From NCBI RefSeq assembly GCF_020731355.1, contig NZ_JAJFZK010000011.1, forward strand, positions 59,068-123,067: DNA of 64,000 nt. The letters are read 5' to 3'. The DNA comes from Bacillus sp. REN16. GTDB taxonomy: Bacteria > Bacillota > Bacilli > Bacillales > Bacillaceae_L. Made by a program: the position numbers and the translations under genes. Shown one piece after another: positions 52,904-61,821 of the stretch. A model generated the notes under the pieces. It saw nothing but the letters and a program-made list of their open reading frames with translations, did no database searches and was not told the origin of the DNA. The stretch's first letter is position 1. Every line of letters begins with the position of its first letter.

Positions 52904-54415
52904 TTACGCTTCCACTAATTCTCTTTGTAGCATTGTTCCTGTTTGGGCGAAGTTTGTATGCCATGAGAATGCTTTTTCTAATACATGCGGTGTTTGGCCA
53001 CCTCTAGTTAGTGCTTCCTCAAAGTATTCACGAAGCTGCCCCTTGTACATTGGATGTGCACAGTTTTCAATTAGTAATTCCACACGTTCTCTAGGTGCAA
53101 GTCCCCTTAGATCTGCATAACCTTGCTCAGTTACGATGACATCCACATCATGCTCGGTGTGGTCCACATGGGATACAAATGGAACGATACTGGAAATGTT
53201 TCCGCCTTTAGCAATTGATTTTGTAACGAAAATGGCGAGGCGTGCGTTTCGAGCAAAGTCACCCGATCCGCCGATTCCATTCATCATTTTTGTACCTGAC
53301 ACATGTGTTGAATTCACGTTTCCGTATATATCTAACTCTAGAGCTGTGTTAATGGAGATAAGTCCGAGACGGCGAATGATTTCTGGGTGATTTGAAATCT
53401 CCTGAGGTCTCATGATCAAACGGTCACGATACTGGTCAAAATTTGTAAACACCTTTTTCATTTTTTCTTCTGATAGAGTAATAGAGCAGCAAGACGCAAA
53501 ATTTACTTTCCCGGCATCCATTAAGTCAAATACCGCATCCTGCAGAACCTCAGAGTAAACCTCTAAATCTGTAAACTCCGAATCAAGCATGCCGTGAAGC
53601 ACTGCGTTCGCTACGGATCCGATACCAGATTGTAGTGGAGCAAGTCTCTCAGTTAATCGACCAGCTTCTACTTCATTCCCTAAAAATGATAACAGATGCT
53701 GTGCCATGATTTCTGTTTCTTCATCAGGTGGTACAATTGTTGACGGTGAATCTGTTTGGTCGGTAAACACGATTCCTTTGATCTTTTCAACGTCCACTTT
53801 AATTCCAGGCAGACCAATTCTATCATTTGAATTAGTTAAAGGAATCGGCTCCCTTTCCCCTTGCTTGCCCGGTGCATATAAATCGTGTACTCCTTCAAGC
53901 TCTGTTGTTTGGGCAAGATTGATTTCAACGATAATTGATTTTGCGTGCTGGGCAAACGTTAATGAGTTTCCGATTGAAGTTGTTGGAATGATTAAACCAT
54001 CCTCTTTAATCGCAATGGCTTCCAATATTGCAACATCGACTTCCATTACATTGGAACGAATTAATTCTGATGTATGTGATAAATGCTGATCTACAAATAA
54101 GAAGTCCCCTTCATTAATCCCTTTTCTCATTGTTGGATCAGCTTGAAATGGTAAGCGCTTACCCAGAATTCCTGCCTCTGCAAATAATTTATCAACATCA
54201 GAACCTAATGATGCTCCAGTATATACATTTACTTTTAAAGGTTCGTTCTCAGCACGTTTTACTAGCGCGAATGGAACCGCTTTCACATCGCCCGCACGTG
54301 TAAACCCGCTAAGTCCTAATGTCATGCCGTCGTGAATCCATTCTGCCGCTTCTTCCGGTGTGACAACACGGTTATGCAAACGGGTATCTTTAATACGATC
54401 CAGTTTGTTATTCAT
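52904..54415 (-). CDS. Acetyl-CoA hydrolase/transferase family (succinyl-CoA:acetate CoA-transferase-like)
   Basis: 503 residues, class I CoA-transferase fold in two halves. The second half has the catalytic Glu context LEVYSEVLQDAVFDLMD and the CoA-binding GIGGSGDFARNARLAIF; first-half motifs include GLSGFTRAGDVKAVP. Such enzymes (Ach1/AarC) move CoA between succinate, acetate and propionate. The start at 54415 is preceded by GGGAGAA. It lies downstream of a LytTR regulator in the same direction. Confidence 0.9.
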   Translation of the reverse strand: MNNKLDRIKDTRLHNRVVTPEEAAEWIHDGMTLGLSGFTRAGDVKAVPFALVKRAENEPLKVNVYTGASLGSDVDKLFAEAGILGKRLPFQADPTMRKGINEGDFLFVDQHLSHTSELIRSNVMEVDVAILEAIAIKEDGLIIPTTSIGNSLTFAQHAKSIIVEINLAQTTELEGVHDLYAPGKQGEREPIPLTNSNDRIGLPGIKVDVEKIKGIVFTDQTDSPSTIVPPDEETEIMAQHLLSFLGNEVEAGRLTERLAPLQSGIGSVANAVLHGMLDSEFTDLEVYSEVLQDAVFDLMDAGKVNFASCCSITLSEEKMKKVFTNFDQYRDRLIMRPQEISNHPEIIRRLGLISINTALELDIYGNVNSTHVSGTKMMNGIGGSGDFARNARLAIFVTKSIAKGGNISSIVPFVSHVDHTEHDVDVIVTEQGYADLRGLAPRERVELLIENCAHPMYKGQLREYFEEALTRGGQTPHVLEKAFSWHTNFAQTGTMLQRELVEA

Positions 54416-54518
54416 TTCTCCCATCCCCTTTATGAAATTGAATATTAAGATAATTTTACCTGTAATTTCAATAAGGTAAGAGATTTCTGGAACAAAGAAC
54501 AATAAAGTCAGATAAAAA

Positions 54519-54553
54519 AGAAGAACAAACCTCCAAAGCAGAAGATTAGTTCT
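54519..54553 (-). terminator. Probable terminator of LytTR gene
   Basis: AAGAAC...GTTCTT arms with internal mismatches followed by CTTTTTT on the minus strand. Confidence 0.5.
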
Positions 54554-54565
54554 TTTTCTAGCAAA

Positions 54566-55210
54566 TTAGAAGCCCAACAGTTTTCGAAAATAACTGGAAT
54601 AGTTTTGGCTGACTGGGACCCGTGCACCATTTTTCATTTCCAGTACGAAGGTGGAATGAGTATCAGGGTGAATTTCTTTTATTTGATTGACATTAACAAT
54701 AAACGAGCGGTGGCAGCGGATAAAAGAATCCTTTGGCAATGTATATTCAAATTCCTGTAACGAGTATTTATGTGTTCCAGAGAATCCTTTTGTATATACG
54801 TGAGTTTTCTTATCCTTCGCCTCTAGATACAGACAATCTGAAAAAGGAATCGGAACCCATCCATCTGGAGATTTCACAGTTACAACTGACTTTCCATCCG
54901 TTAATGCAGGATAGATCGCCGTTACACACCCCTCCAGCTCATTACCATGAAAAAAAGGTACCGCCATTCCATGATAAGGAATGCCAAAAACATCCCGATT
55001 GATAAATTCGGAAGCCTTCTGTTTAGAGGTAATCGCTTTATATGCAATGGTTCCCTCTTTTATCTCATCACCAGGTTTTATTTTTAAATCAATTCGTTTA
55101 CTAGGCCGATAATAGATGTATTCTTTTGTATTGGAGACCGCAATTGAAATTTCATCGGAGAACAATTCCCCAATCACATCTAAGAGTGAGCTAATTGTTA
55201 TATCCTTCAC
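54566..55210 (-). CDS. LytTR-family transcriptional regulator with N-terminal sensor domain
   Basis: 214 residues. The N-terminal 120 (SLLDVIGELFSDEISIAVSN ... KEGTIAYKAI) look like a PAS-type ligand-sensing domain rather than a receiver; there is no phosphoacceptor pocket. The C-terminal 100 are a LytTR DNA-binding domain (FSDCLYLEAKDKKTHVYT, SFIRCHRSFIVNVNQIKEI). It lies directly upstream of the CoA-transferase gene, which it probably controls in response to a metabolite. Confidence 0.85.
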   Translation of the reverse strand: MKDITISSLLDVIGELFSDEISIAVSNTKEYIYYRPSKRIDLKIKPGDEIKEGTIAYKAITSKQKASEFINRDVFGIPYHGMAVPFFHGNELEGCVTAIYPALTDGKSVVTVKSPDGWVPIPFSDCLYLEAKDKKTHVYTKGFSGTHKYSLQEFEYTLPKDSFIRCHRSFIVNVNQIKEIHPDTHSTFVLEMKNGARVPVSQNYSSYFRKLLGF

Positions 55211-55366
55211 ACGTCAACATCCTTTGTAATATAAAATCTAGTATCCGATTCTATTTTACAGGTAATGTTGTGATAAAACATTAACTTCTTATACAGAGCG
55301 TTTAAAAAGGCATTTTGTTGTGCATGAAGTATAATGGCAGTAACCACATTTTTAGGAGGAATACAT

Positions 55367-55843
55367 ATGTACCATACACTTGAGGAATTTTTGCAAGACT
55401 GGAATTATGAAGGCGGTGCTACTCAAAAAATCCTAGACGCCTTAACAGATGAATCATTATCACAAGCGGTTGCACCTGGTCATCGTACATTAGGTGAGCT
55501 TACGTGGCATGTTGTGACTTCTGTCCATCTATTTCTTTCACAGGCTGGACTAGAGTTTGAAGGAGCTAGTGGTGAAGCGGTACCTGCAAGCGCAAAGGAA
55601 ATGGCAGATAGCTATCGTTCAACAAACGAGAACTTAGTGACAGCTATCAAAGCACAATGGAATGATGGAACATTGAAAGAAATCAAAGAGGTGTTTGGTC
55701 AGCAAATGCCTGCTGCAGTATTGCTTGGAATGCTGAACACTCACCAAATCCACCACCGTGGACAAATGACAATCTTAATGCGCCAAGCCGGGTTGAAGGT
55801 ACCAGGTGTTTACGGTCCTTCCAAAGAAGAATGGGGCGCATAA
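55367..55843 (+). CDS. DinB-family metal-binding protein
   Basis: 158 residues of four-helix bundle type. Histidines placed as in DinB proteins occur in LTWHVVTSVHLF and NTHQIHHRGQMTIL (metal triad). The start at 55367 follows AGGAGG by seven bases. These proteins are often thiol-S-transferases for bacillithiol; the activity here is unknown. Confidence 0.88.
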   Translation: MYHTLEEFLQDWNYEGGATQKILDALTDESLSQAVAPGHRTLGELTWHVVTSVHLFLSQAGLEFEGASGEAVPASAKEMADSYRSTNENLVTAIKAQWNDGTLKEIKEVFGQQMPAAVLLGMLNTHQIHHRGQMTILMRQAGLKVPGVYGPSKEEWGA

Positions 55844-55857
55844 TCATACGGTCAAAG

Positions 55858-55880
55858 GGAGCCAATATTTAGTTGGCTCC
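55858..55880 (+). terminator. Terminator of DinB gene
   Basis: GGAGCCAA / TTGGCTCC, loop of 7, then TTTTT. Confidence 0.85.
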
Positions 55881-55921
55881 TTTTTATTGCTTAAAACCTC
55901 TATTTAGTTGACATAATATTT

Positions 55922-56105
55922 TTCAATCAAACGTTTGTTTAGCGGTCTATCCCTTGGCGCACATGGGTTTCGATTTTCAATCAAGCGTTTGTTTGAATTT
56001 TTGCTTACAAAATTTATTGCAGTGGAGCTGATTTCAATCAAACGTTTGTTTAAATCCCAACCCTTGGCCCACAAGGGTTTATCAATTCAATCAAGCGTTT
56101 GTTTG
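55922..56105. repeat. Tandem/interspersed repeat with CAAACGTTTG palindromes
   Basis: Four copies of TTCAATCAARCGTTTGTTTR at 55922, 55976, 56033 and 56086, alternating A and G variants, so the larger period is 110-111 bp. Between members of a pair lies CCCTTGGCSCACAWGGGTTT (55951, 56061), itself a small hairpin. The region up to 56403 otherwise shows only AT-rich leader sequence of the next gene. Confidence 0.85.
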
Positions 56106-56403
56106 AATTGCCCATTTCTTCATTATCTGCTTTTTCTTTTAAATAGTCCTCCTATCCTACTTTGGTAGGAAAATATTACCACATTCTATCATTCATTTTT
56201 CTTTTGTTACAAATATATTTCGACATTAAAAATGAGGTCCATTCATGACTACCCTTGATTCTATTGGGTTTTAAAACATTACAATTATAACAAAATGTAA
56301 CAATTTCGCGACAAATGGAGAAATTCATAGAAATATATGATAATATGAGAAAGTAAAAACTACAGAACAGACTAAGTAGATTAGTAAGAAAGTAGGAATT
56401 ATT

Positions 56404-57552
56404 TTGAAAAAGACACTCATAACCTTAAGTGCCACTTTAATGCTAAGTGCCTTTTCTCCATATGTAATACAAACTAGTGCTAATACATTGAACTTACTTC
56501 AAAGTGATCTTTCAGAAACTCAAAATGCTTTAAAAGAGTTAAACGCACAAATTGCAAAAGTTGATCAAGCGATTGAAGAAAACCATAAACTGATCACTCA
56601 AACAGAATCAGATATCAAGAAATCTGAAGAGCAAGTACAAACTCTTCAAGCAGAGATTGATAAGCTTGAAAAGGAAATCGAAGCTCGTAATGAAATTCTT
56701 AAAGAGCGTGCCCGCATGATGCAGGAATCTGGCGGAACAATTAGCTACATAGATGTTATTTTTGGTGCGCAAAGCTTTTCTGATTTTATTAACAGAGTAA
56801 GTGCAGTTTCTACTATTATGGAAGCCGACCAAAAATTAATTGATGATCAAGCAAAAGCTATCAATCTAGTAAAAGAAAAACAAGATACCATTCAAGAGAC
56901 TTTGACTGCTTTACAAGCTAAAAAAGAAGAATTAGTAGCTATGCAAGGTCAAATCCAAGAACAAAAAGCTCAAAACGATGCAGTAAAAGCTGCACTTAAA
57001 TCAAAAGAACAAAAGACTTTAGCAGATATTGAAGAGGTTCGTGCTAGTATGCTTGCAGCTACACCTGTTGTTAGCAATACAACAGCTGCTGCTACATCTA
57101 CTTCTACATCTGCATCAACTGCTTCTGTTGCTGCATCCATCCCAACGTCTACTCCAAAGGCTACGGGTTCAATCAGTACAGTCATTAATGCAGGATATAA
57201 ATACATCGGACGTTCTGCATATAAATTCGGGGGCGGAAGAAGCGCTTCTGATATTGCGAATGGTCTATTCGACTGTTCCGGCTTCGTACACTGGGCATTT
57301 GCACAAGCTGGCGTAAATGTAGGGTCTAGCACAAGTGCTTTAAGATCTCAAGGTACAGCTGTATCAGTTAGTGATATGAAACCTGGTGACTTAGTATTCT
57401 TTAATACGTATAAAACAGATGGCCATGTTGGTATTTACATTGGCGGCGGTAAATTTATCGGTTCTCAAAGTTCAACTGGCGTCGGAATTGCTGATATGAA
57501 TAGCAGTTACTGGAGTGGCGTATTTACCGGACACGTAAGACGTATTATGTAA
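56404..57552 (+). CDS. NlpC/P60 D,L-endopeptidase with coiled-coil domain (CwlO-like)
   Basis: Secreted cell-wall hydrolase, 382 residues: signal peptide, long coiled coil (about 30-215, rich in Lys/Glu/Gln heptads), a Ser/Thr/Ala linker and a C-terminal NlpC/P60 domain with catalytic Cys in FDCSGFVHWA, His in DGHVGIYIGG and conserved GDLVFF. The TTG start follows AGGA by six bases. In B. subtilis, CwlO has this layout, is activated by FtsEX and controlled by WalR; no clear WalR box was found here. Confidence 0.9.
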   Translation: MKKTLITLSATLMLSAFSPYVIQTSANTLNLLQSDLSETQNALKELNAQIAKVDQAIEENHKLITQTESDIKKSEEQVQTLQAEIDKLEKEIEARNEILKERARMMQESGGTISYIDVIFGAQSFSDFINRVSAVSTIMEADQKLIDDQAKAINLVKEKQDTIQETLTALQAKKEELVAMQGQIQEQKAQNDAVKAALKSKEQKTLADIEEVRASMLAATPVVSNTTAAATSTSTSASTASVAASIPTSTPKATGSISTVINAGYKYIGRSAYKFGGGRSASDIANGLFDCSGFVHWAFAQAGVNVGSSTSALRSQGTAVSVSDMKPGDLVFFNTYKTDGHVGIYIGGGKFIGSQSSTGVGIADMNSSYWSGVFTGHVRRIM

Positions 57553-57692
57553 TAGACAAGTATTCGAAAAGCATCTTCATAAAGAAGATGCTTTTTTTAT
57601 GGCAATTTAATGTTGCTTTTGCAAGATTACTCGCAAATTGTTTTCATTTAATTTATTATAGGAGGGAAGCTATCATACTGGAGTGACACATT

Positions 57693-58871
57693 TTGTATAC
57701 AAAAAAAGCTTTACCTATTTTATTTGCCGTTATGTTTTTGGTGTATGTCGGGTTTGGAATCATTATTCCTGTTATCCCCTTTTATGCAGAAGACCTTGGT
57801 GCTTCACCAACTGAATTGGGTCTACTCATGGCTGTCTATTCACTCATGCAATTTTTATTTGCACCGATGTGGGGAAGAATTTCCGATCGGATTGGACGTA
57901 AGCCTGTTATGATGATTGGTATATTTGGCCTTGCTGTTTCATTCTTCTTAATGGCCTTATCAACAAACTTATGGATGCTTTTTGCTGCCAGAATTATTGG
58001 GGGCTTCCTTTCAGCCGCAAATATGCCTACCGTTATGGCATATGCTGCTGATATTACGTCTGAGGAAGACCGCGGAAAAGGTATGGGAGTCATTGGTGCT
58101 TCGATTGGGCTGGGCTTTGTTTTTGGACCAGCGATTGGTGGTATTTTTTCAAAAACCGATTTACAAATGCCTTTTTACATTGCAGGAAGCTTATCCTTAC
58201 TTACCTTTTTCCTTGTAATGGTAGTCCTTAAAGAATCATTGCCAAAAGAGAACCGACACCAAACAGAAAGAAAAAGATCTGGCCTTTTAAAAGCACTGAA
58301 TGGTCCGGAATCCGTTCTGTTTTTCCTTTCTCTATTTATCACGTTATCCCTATCAGGACTTGAGGCCACCTTTGCCTACTTTGCCGCTGAAAAAGCAGGG
58401 CTTGGAACAACTGAACTCGGTTATATTTTTATGATTATGGGACTTGCTGGAGCAATTGTTCAAGGTGGGCTAGTTGGAAGATTGACCAAACGCTTTGGTG
58501 AAGGCTTTGTCATCCAAATCGGGATTTTCGTATCTGCCTTAGGTTTCTTCCTTATTTTATTTACGAAGGATTTCCTTACCGCTGCGATTTTCTTGACGGT
58601 TTTCGGAGTAGGGAATGGCGTTATTCGACCCGCTGTTTCTGCTTTATTAACAAAGCGTTCCAAAACTGGACATGGAAGTGTCACAGGTTTACTCTCTTCC
58701 TTCGATTCACTTGGAAGAATTCTTGGACCTGTGTTAGGTGGTTTGCTTTACACGATCTCAATGGGATTACCTTATATCTCAGGTATAGTCCTGTCAGCTA
58801 TTGCGTTTATTCTTTTTAAAGCCTATATTGCGAAAACAAAAGGGGCTGTCCGAAAAGTCGTTGAAAAATGA
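57693..58871 (+). CDS. MFS drug-efflux transporter (TetA/Bmr type)
   Basis: 392 residues, twelve helices. Motif A WGRISDRIGRKPVM and motif C-like GASIGLGFVFGPAIGG identify a drug:proton antiporter. TTG start nine bases after GGAG. Single gene; paralogous in type to the pump at 25896 but not closely similar. Confidence 0.87.
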   Translation: MYTKKALPILFAVMFLVYVGFGIIIPVIPFYAEDLGASPTELGLLMAVYSLMQFLFAPMWGRISDRIGRKPVMMIGIFGLAVSFFLMALSTNLWMLFAARIIGGFLSAANMPTVMAYAADITSEEDRGKGMGVIGASIGLGFVFGPAIGGIFSKTDLQMPFYIAGSLSLLTFFLVMVVLKESLPKENRHQTERKRSGLLKALNGPESVLFFLSLFITLSLSGLEATFAYFAAEKAGLGTTELGYIFMIMGLAGAIVQGGLVGRLTKRFGEGFVIQIGIFVSALGFFLILFTKDFLTAAIFLTVFGVGNGVIRPAVSALLTKRSKTGHGSVTGLLSSFDSLGRILGPVLGGLLYTISMGLPYISGIVLSAIAFILFKAYIAKTKGAVRKVVEK

Positions 58872-58888
58872 CTTTTGAGGACACCCCC
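58842..58888 (+). terminator. Terminator overlapping end of MFS gene
   Basis: GGGG, GTCC and AAAAGTC pair with GACTTTT, GGAC and CCCC across the stop codon, then a T-run. Confidence 0.75.
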
Positions 58889-59033
58889 TCTTTTTTATCA
58901 ACTATTGGTTTCCACTATTAAACATGCTTGCAGACGTTCCGGAGCCCTCCTCAGGTCAACAGAATATAGGTCTTGAAGCCGTCGTCAAAGATCATGGCGC
59001 TTTTTGAGCTTTGATAATTAGTTGCTCCTGGGT

Positions 59034-59984
59034 TTAGGGTGCTACATCTACACTTTTCAAAGCTTCTCCGAGAAATTTTGCCAACTCGAGCATTCCGTAT
59101 TTGCCTGCTTTTGCTTCTGCATCGGAATTGTAGTTTGTGTTTGTGTTCACGTCATAGGTGAATACCTCACCAGCCGCATTCTTCACAAATTCGATACCTG
59201 CCACATCAATTTTTACTGCTTTTAAAAATGCCTCATACCTTGCTATTAATTCTGGGTCAACATCTTCTATGATTTCGAATTTAGGACGGACTTCTACCTC
59301 TTCTCCAACTGGACAAAAGAGGTCTCCAATCTGGCAAGCATCTGCTGGGCATAGTTCAAACCCATCTGAAGTATCAACTCGAACAGAATAGACATATTTA
59401 CCGCCAACAAATTCAGCTCTAGTAATATAGGATTCTGGTGATTGAATGTACTCTTGAATTAGCGTAATCCCGTCAACAGGCTCTTCAAATGCTGGACTAT
59501 TCACGTATGCTTTCAATGATTCCACAGATTGAAATAATTGAACACCAAGGCCTTTCCCTGCCCGATTATGTTTTGTGATAAAAGGTGTTTTCCCTAGTTT
59601 TTCAGCCGCCTCTATAATTTGCTCGCGCCCAACTGCACCGATCGTTTTCGGAGTACGAATCCCATTTGCCTCGAGCGCTGTGTACTGTTTTATTTTACTT
59701 AGTTCCAAACGCAAAGCATTACTACCATTAAATACGATACGATTATGGAACTCCAGCCAATCTAATATTCCGCCTGTCAACTCGGGAGCAAAACGGTGAT
59801 CCCTTGTGTGTGAAGAAGCGCTCATTCGGTTGTAGAACAAACCCTCGGGTGGATTTGACGTTAAATCGATAATTCCCTTATCAAGATGCCAAGCCTCATA
59901 TGGTAGCTCCAGCTCATCTAAGCGTTTTCTTAAATGGTCAGTCCACTCATCGTTTTCATGGATTATATATATTTTTTTAGACAT
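59034..59984 (-). CDS. ATP-grasp ligase (RimK-like)
   Basis: 316 residues. An N-terminal domain (MSKKIYIIHENDEWTDHLRK) precedes an ATP-grasp fold with GKTPFITKHNRAGKGLGVQL (P-loop region), ITLIQEYIQ and the metal-binding end VFTYDVNTNTNYN. Family members ligate amino acids to carboxylates; the substrate is not predictable. Single gene. Confidence 0.82.
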   Translation of the reverse strand: MSKKIYIIHENDEWTDHLRKRLDELELPYEAWHLDKGIIDLTSNPPEGLFYNRMSASSHTRDHRFAPELTGGILDWLEFHNRIVFNGSNALRLELSKIKQYTALEANGIRTPKTIGAVGREQIIEAAEKLGKTPFITKHNRAGKGLGVQLFQSVESLKAYVNSPAFEEPVDGITLIQEYIQSPESYITRAEFVGGKYVYSVRVDTSDGFELCPADACQIGDLFCPVGEEVEVRPKFEIIEDVDPELIARYEAFLKAVKIDVAGIEFVKNAAGEVFTYDVNTNTNYNSDAEAKAGKYGMLELAKFLGEALKSVDVAP

Positions 59985-60076
59985 CGTATGCCTCCTATAC
60001 CCTAATTAATCTGATATGTATAATCATATTTAAAAACATAAAGAAGTGCAAACAAAAAAACCTTTAGGTAAGCGGA

Positions 60077-60129
60077 ACAGCTACATTGGCTCAGCCCTAT
60101 GTAAACTTATGATGGGACATAGAACTTGT
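60077..60129. repeat. Dispersed hairpin repeat copy C (decayed)
   Basis: ACAGCTACATTG ... TGATGGGAC-AGAACTTGT, recognisable as a degenerate form of the elements at 20031 and 23577. Confidence 0.5.
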
Positions 60130-60134
60130 CCACA

Positions 60135-60163
60135 TGTTACAATTTAAGTAGAACGCTTTCAAA
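60135..60163 (+). promoter_or_regulatory. Extended -10 and cre-like site upstream of the dehydrogenase
   Basis: TGTTACAAT (60135-60143) is an extended -10. TTTGAAAGCGTTC (reverse strand, 60150-60163) resembles a CcpA cre and would cover the transcription start, consistent with carbon repression. Confidence 0.45.
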
Positions 60164-60180
60164 CATAAGGAGGAATGGAA

Positions 60181-61557
60181 TTGAATAAAACAAAGCAAAT
60201 CGTTCAGAAATCATTAGATGCCTTATTGAAGGATGACACATTTATTCCAGAATTGACTGGGGAAACCCGGGAGCAAGCCTTTACCTCATTAGCCTCAATA
60301 CTTTCGACTCCGAATCATGTACATAAGTCTTTTTTAAGAATCCCGTTAGAAAATGGTCAGGTGGTTCGAATTCCAGCCTACCGCGTACAGCATAATAATG
60401 CACTAGGTCCTTATAAGGGCGGGGTTCGTTTCCACGAAACCGTTAATGAAGATGAAGTAATTAATCTCGCATCATTGATGACGTTAAAAAATGCGCTTCA
60501 TGATGTCCCGTTTGGCGGCGGTAAAGGCGGGCTTGTTGTCAATCCTCGAACATTATCTGAAAAAGAGCTTCATTCGATTTGTAAAAAATATGTTCGTTAT
60601 TTTGCAGACAGCCTCGGTCCTGATAAAGATATTCCTGCACCTGATGTTGGGTCAGGCGAGCGTGAGATGGATTGGATGATGGCCGAATACAAAAGTATCC
60701 GACCTGGTACTCCATATCGTGGTAGTTTTACAGGAAAAAGTGTCATCAACGGCGGTTCATTAGGAAGACGTGAAGCGACTGGAAAAGGTGTTTATTTTGC
60801 CTTCCGTTATCTATTTCACGATTTTCTTCAGAATCAAAAAAGTTTTCTCACTAAATCCGGTAATCCTTTTGCAAAAACAGTTGCTGAATTTGAAAACAAG
60901 CCAATAAAACTTGCTGTTCAGGGCTTTGGTAATGTTGGTTCGGTTGCCGCTCTAGAAGCATATCAGTGTTCTCATCTGCAAAATAAGGTTGTAGCGGTAA
61001 GCGACCGGAATGTTACATTATTTAATGAGGATGGTTTAAATATTCCATCCCTTGTAAAGTTCGTAAAAGGTAATAAAGGGGATCTTCCTATATCAGATGA
61101 GGAGCTGGCGATCGCAGGGGTTAAGGCAGAAATTCTGGACAGAGAAGCGATTCTTTATCTCGACGTGGATGTTCTTATCTTGGCTGCTTTAGAGGATCAG
61201 ATTCGTACAGACAATATGGAAAAAGTTACAGCACCCATTATCGTAGAGGGTGCGAATGCCCCTATCACCAGTGATGCGGACGATTTCTTAAGTCAAAAAG
61301 GTGTCCTCATTATACCTGACATTCTTGCAAATGCCGGTGGGGTTATCGTGTCTTACTTGGAGTGGCTACAAGGTCGCGAAACTCAATTTTATACCGAGGA
61401 AGAGGTATTTATTCAGTTGTTCAAAAAAATGAAAGGAACTCTCGACGCGATTTTACCTGCATTCTTCGGTGACTCCTTCACCATAAGACAAAATTGTTAT
61501 ATTCATTCTGTGATGAGACTATCCACTGTCTTGCATCGACAAGGGAAATTGTATTAA
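60181..61557 (+). CDS. Glutamate (Glu/Leu/Phe/Val) dehydrogenase family enzyme
   Basis: 458 residues. The substrate-binding block LGPYKGGVRFH, catalytic Lys in GGGKGGL and the DVGSGEREMDW segment are conserved, followed by a Rossmann domain VQGFGNVGSVAA and late GANAPIT and ANAGGVIVSYLEW. Closest in motif style to GudB/RocG but longer than the usual 425 residues, with an insertion near residues 225-240. TTG at 60181 is seven bases after AGGAGG and preferred; an ATG at 60175 almost touches that site. Cofactor not predicted. Confidence 0.9.
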   Translation: MNKTKQIVQKSLDALLKDDTFIPELTGETREQAFTSLASILSTPNHVHKSFLRIPLENGQVVRIPAYRVQHNNALGPYKGGVRFHETVNEDEVINLASLMTLKNALHDVPFGGGKGGLVVNPRTLSEKELHSICKKYVRYFADSLGPDKDIPAPDVGSGEREMDWMMAEYKSIRPGTPYRGSFTGKSVINGGSLGRREATGKGVYFAFRYLFHDFLQNQKSFLTKSGNPFAKTVAEFENKPIKLAVQGFGNVGSVAALEAYQCSHLQNKVVAVSDRNVTLFNEDGLNIPSLVKFVKGNKGDLPISDEELAIAGVKAEILDREAILYLDVDVLILAALEDQIRTDNMEKVTAPIIVEGANAPITSDADDFLSQKGVLIIPDILANAGGVIVSYLEWLQGRETQFYTEEEVFIQLFKKMKGTLDAILPAFFGDSFTIRQNCYIHSVMRLSTVLHRQGKLY

Positions 61558-61565
61558 GAATAGAT

Positions 61566-61591
61566 AAAGCGACAGCTCCAGCTGCCGCTTT
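61566..61591 (+). terminator. Terminator of dehydrogenase gene
   Basis: AAAGCGxCAGCT / AGCTGxCGCTTT with loop CC and T-run. Confidence 0.8.
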
Positions 61592-61622
61592 TTTTATGAG
61601 GGATGATTCGAACCTGCTGTTC

Positions 61623-61805
61623 TGGCTAAACGTCCTTCATCCCGTTTATGAAGGACTTTCCAAACCTTCTATGCTTGTTAAAGGTACTTCATACCTCTTA
61701 TGAAGGACTTTCCGATGCTACTATTCTTGCTAAAGGTACTTCATTCAATTTATGAAGGACATTCCCATGTAATATTCCTCGCTAAAAGTTCTTCAGACGT
61801 TTACT
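61623..61805. repeat. 52-bp tandem repeat array B
   Basis: Four units at exact 52-bp steps (CTTCAT/G at 61635, 61687, 61739, 61791). Consensus: CTTGCTAAAGGTACTTCAT, short variable part, TATGAAGGACTTTCC. Each complete unit forms a CTTCATA/TATGAAG-type hairpin. Between convergent genes, like array A. Confidence 0.85.
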
Positions 61806-61821
61806 CACACCTACTCGACCA

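Noticed and set aside
55935..56168. Open frame of 77 residues through the CAAACGTTTG repeats
   Set aside because: No ribosome site, composed of repeat sequence, low-complexity translation.
56280..56320. WalR box upstream of the CwlO-like gene
   Set aside because: TGTTAC and TGTTAT occur on the reverse strand but with a 4-base instead of 5-base gap; not convincing.
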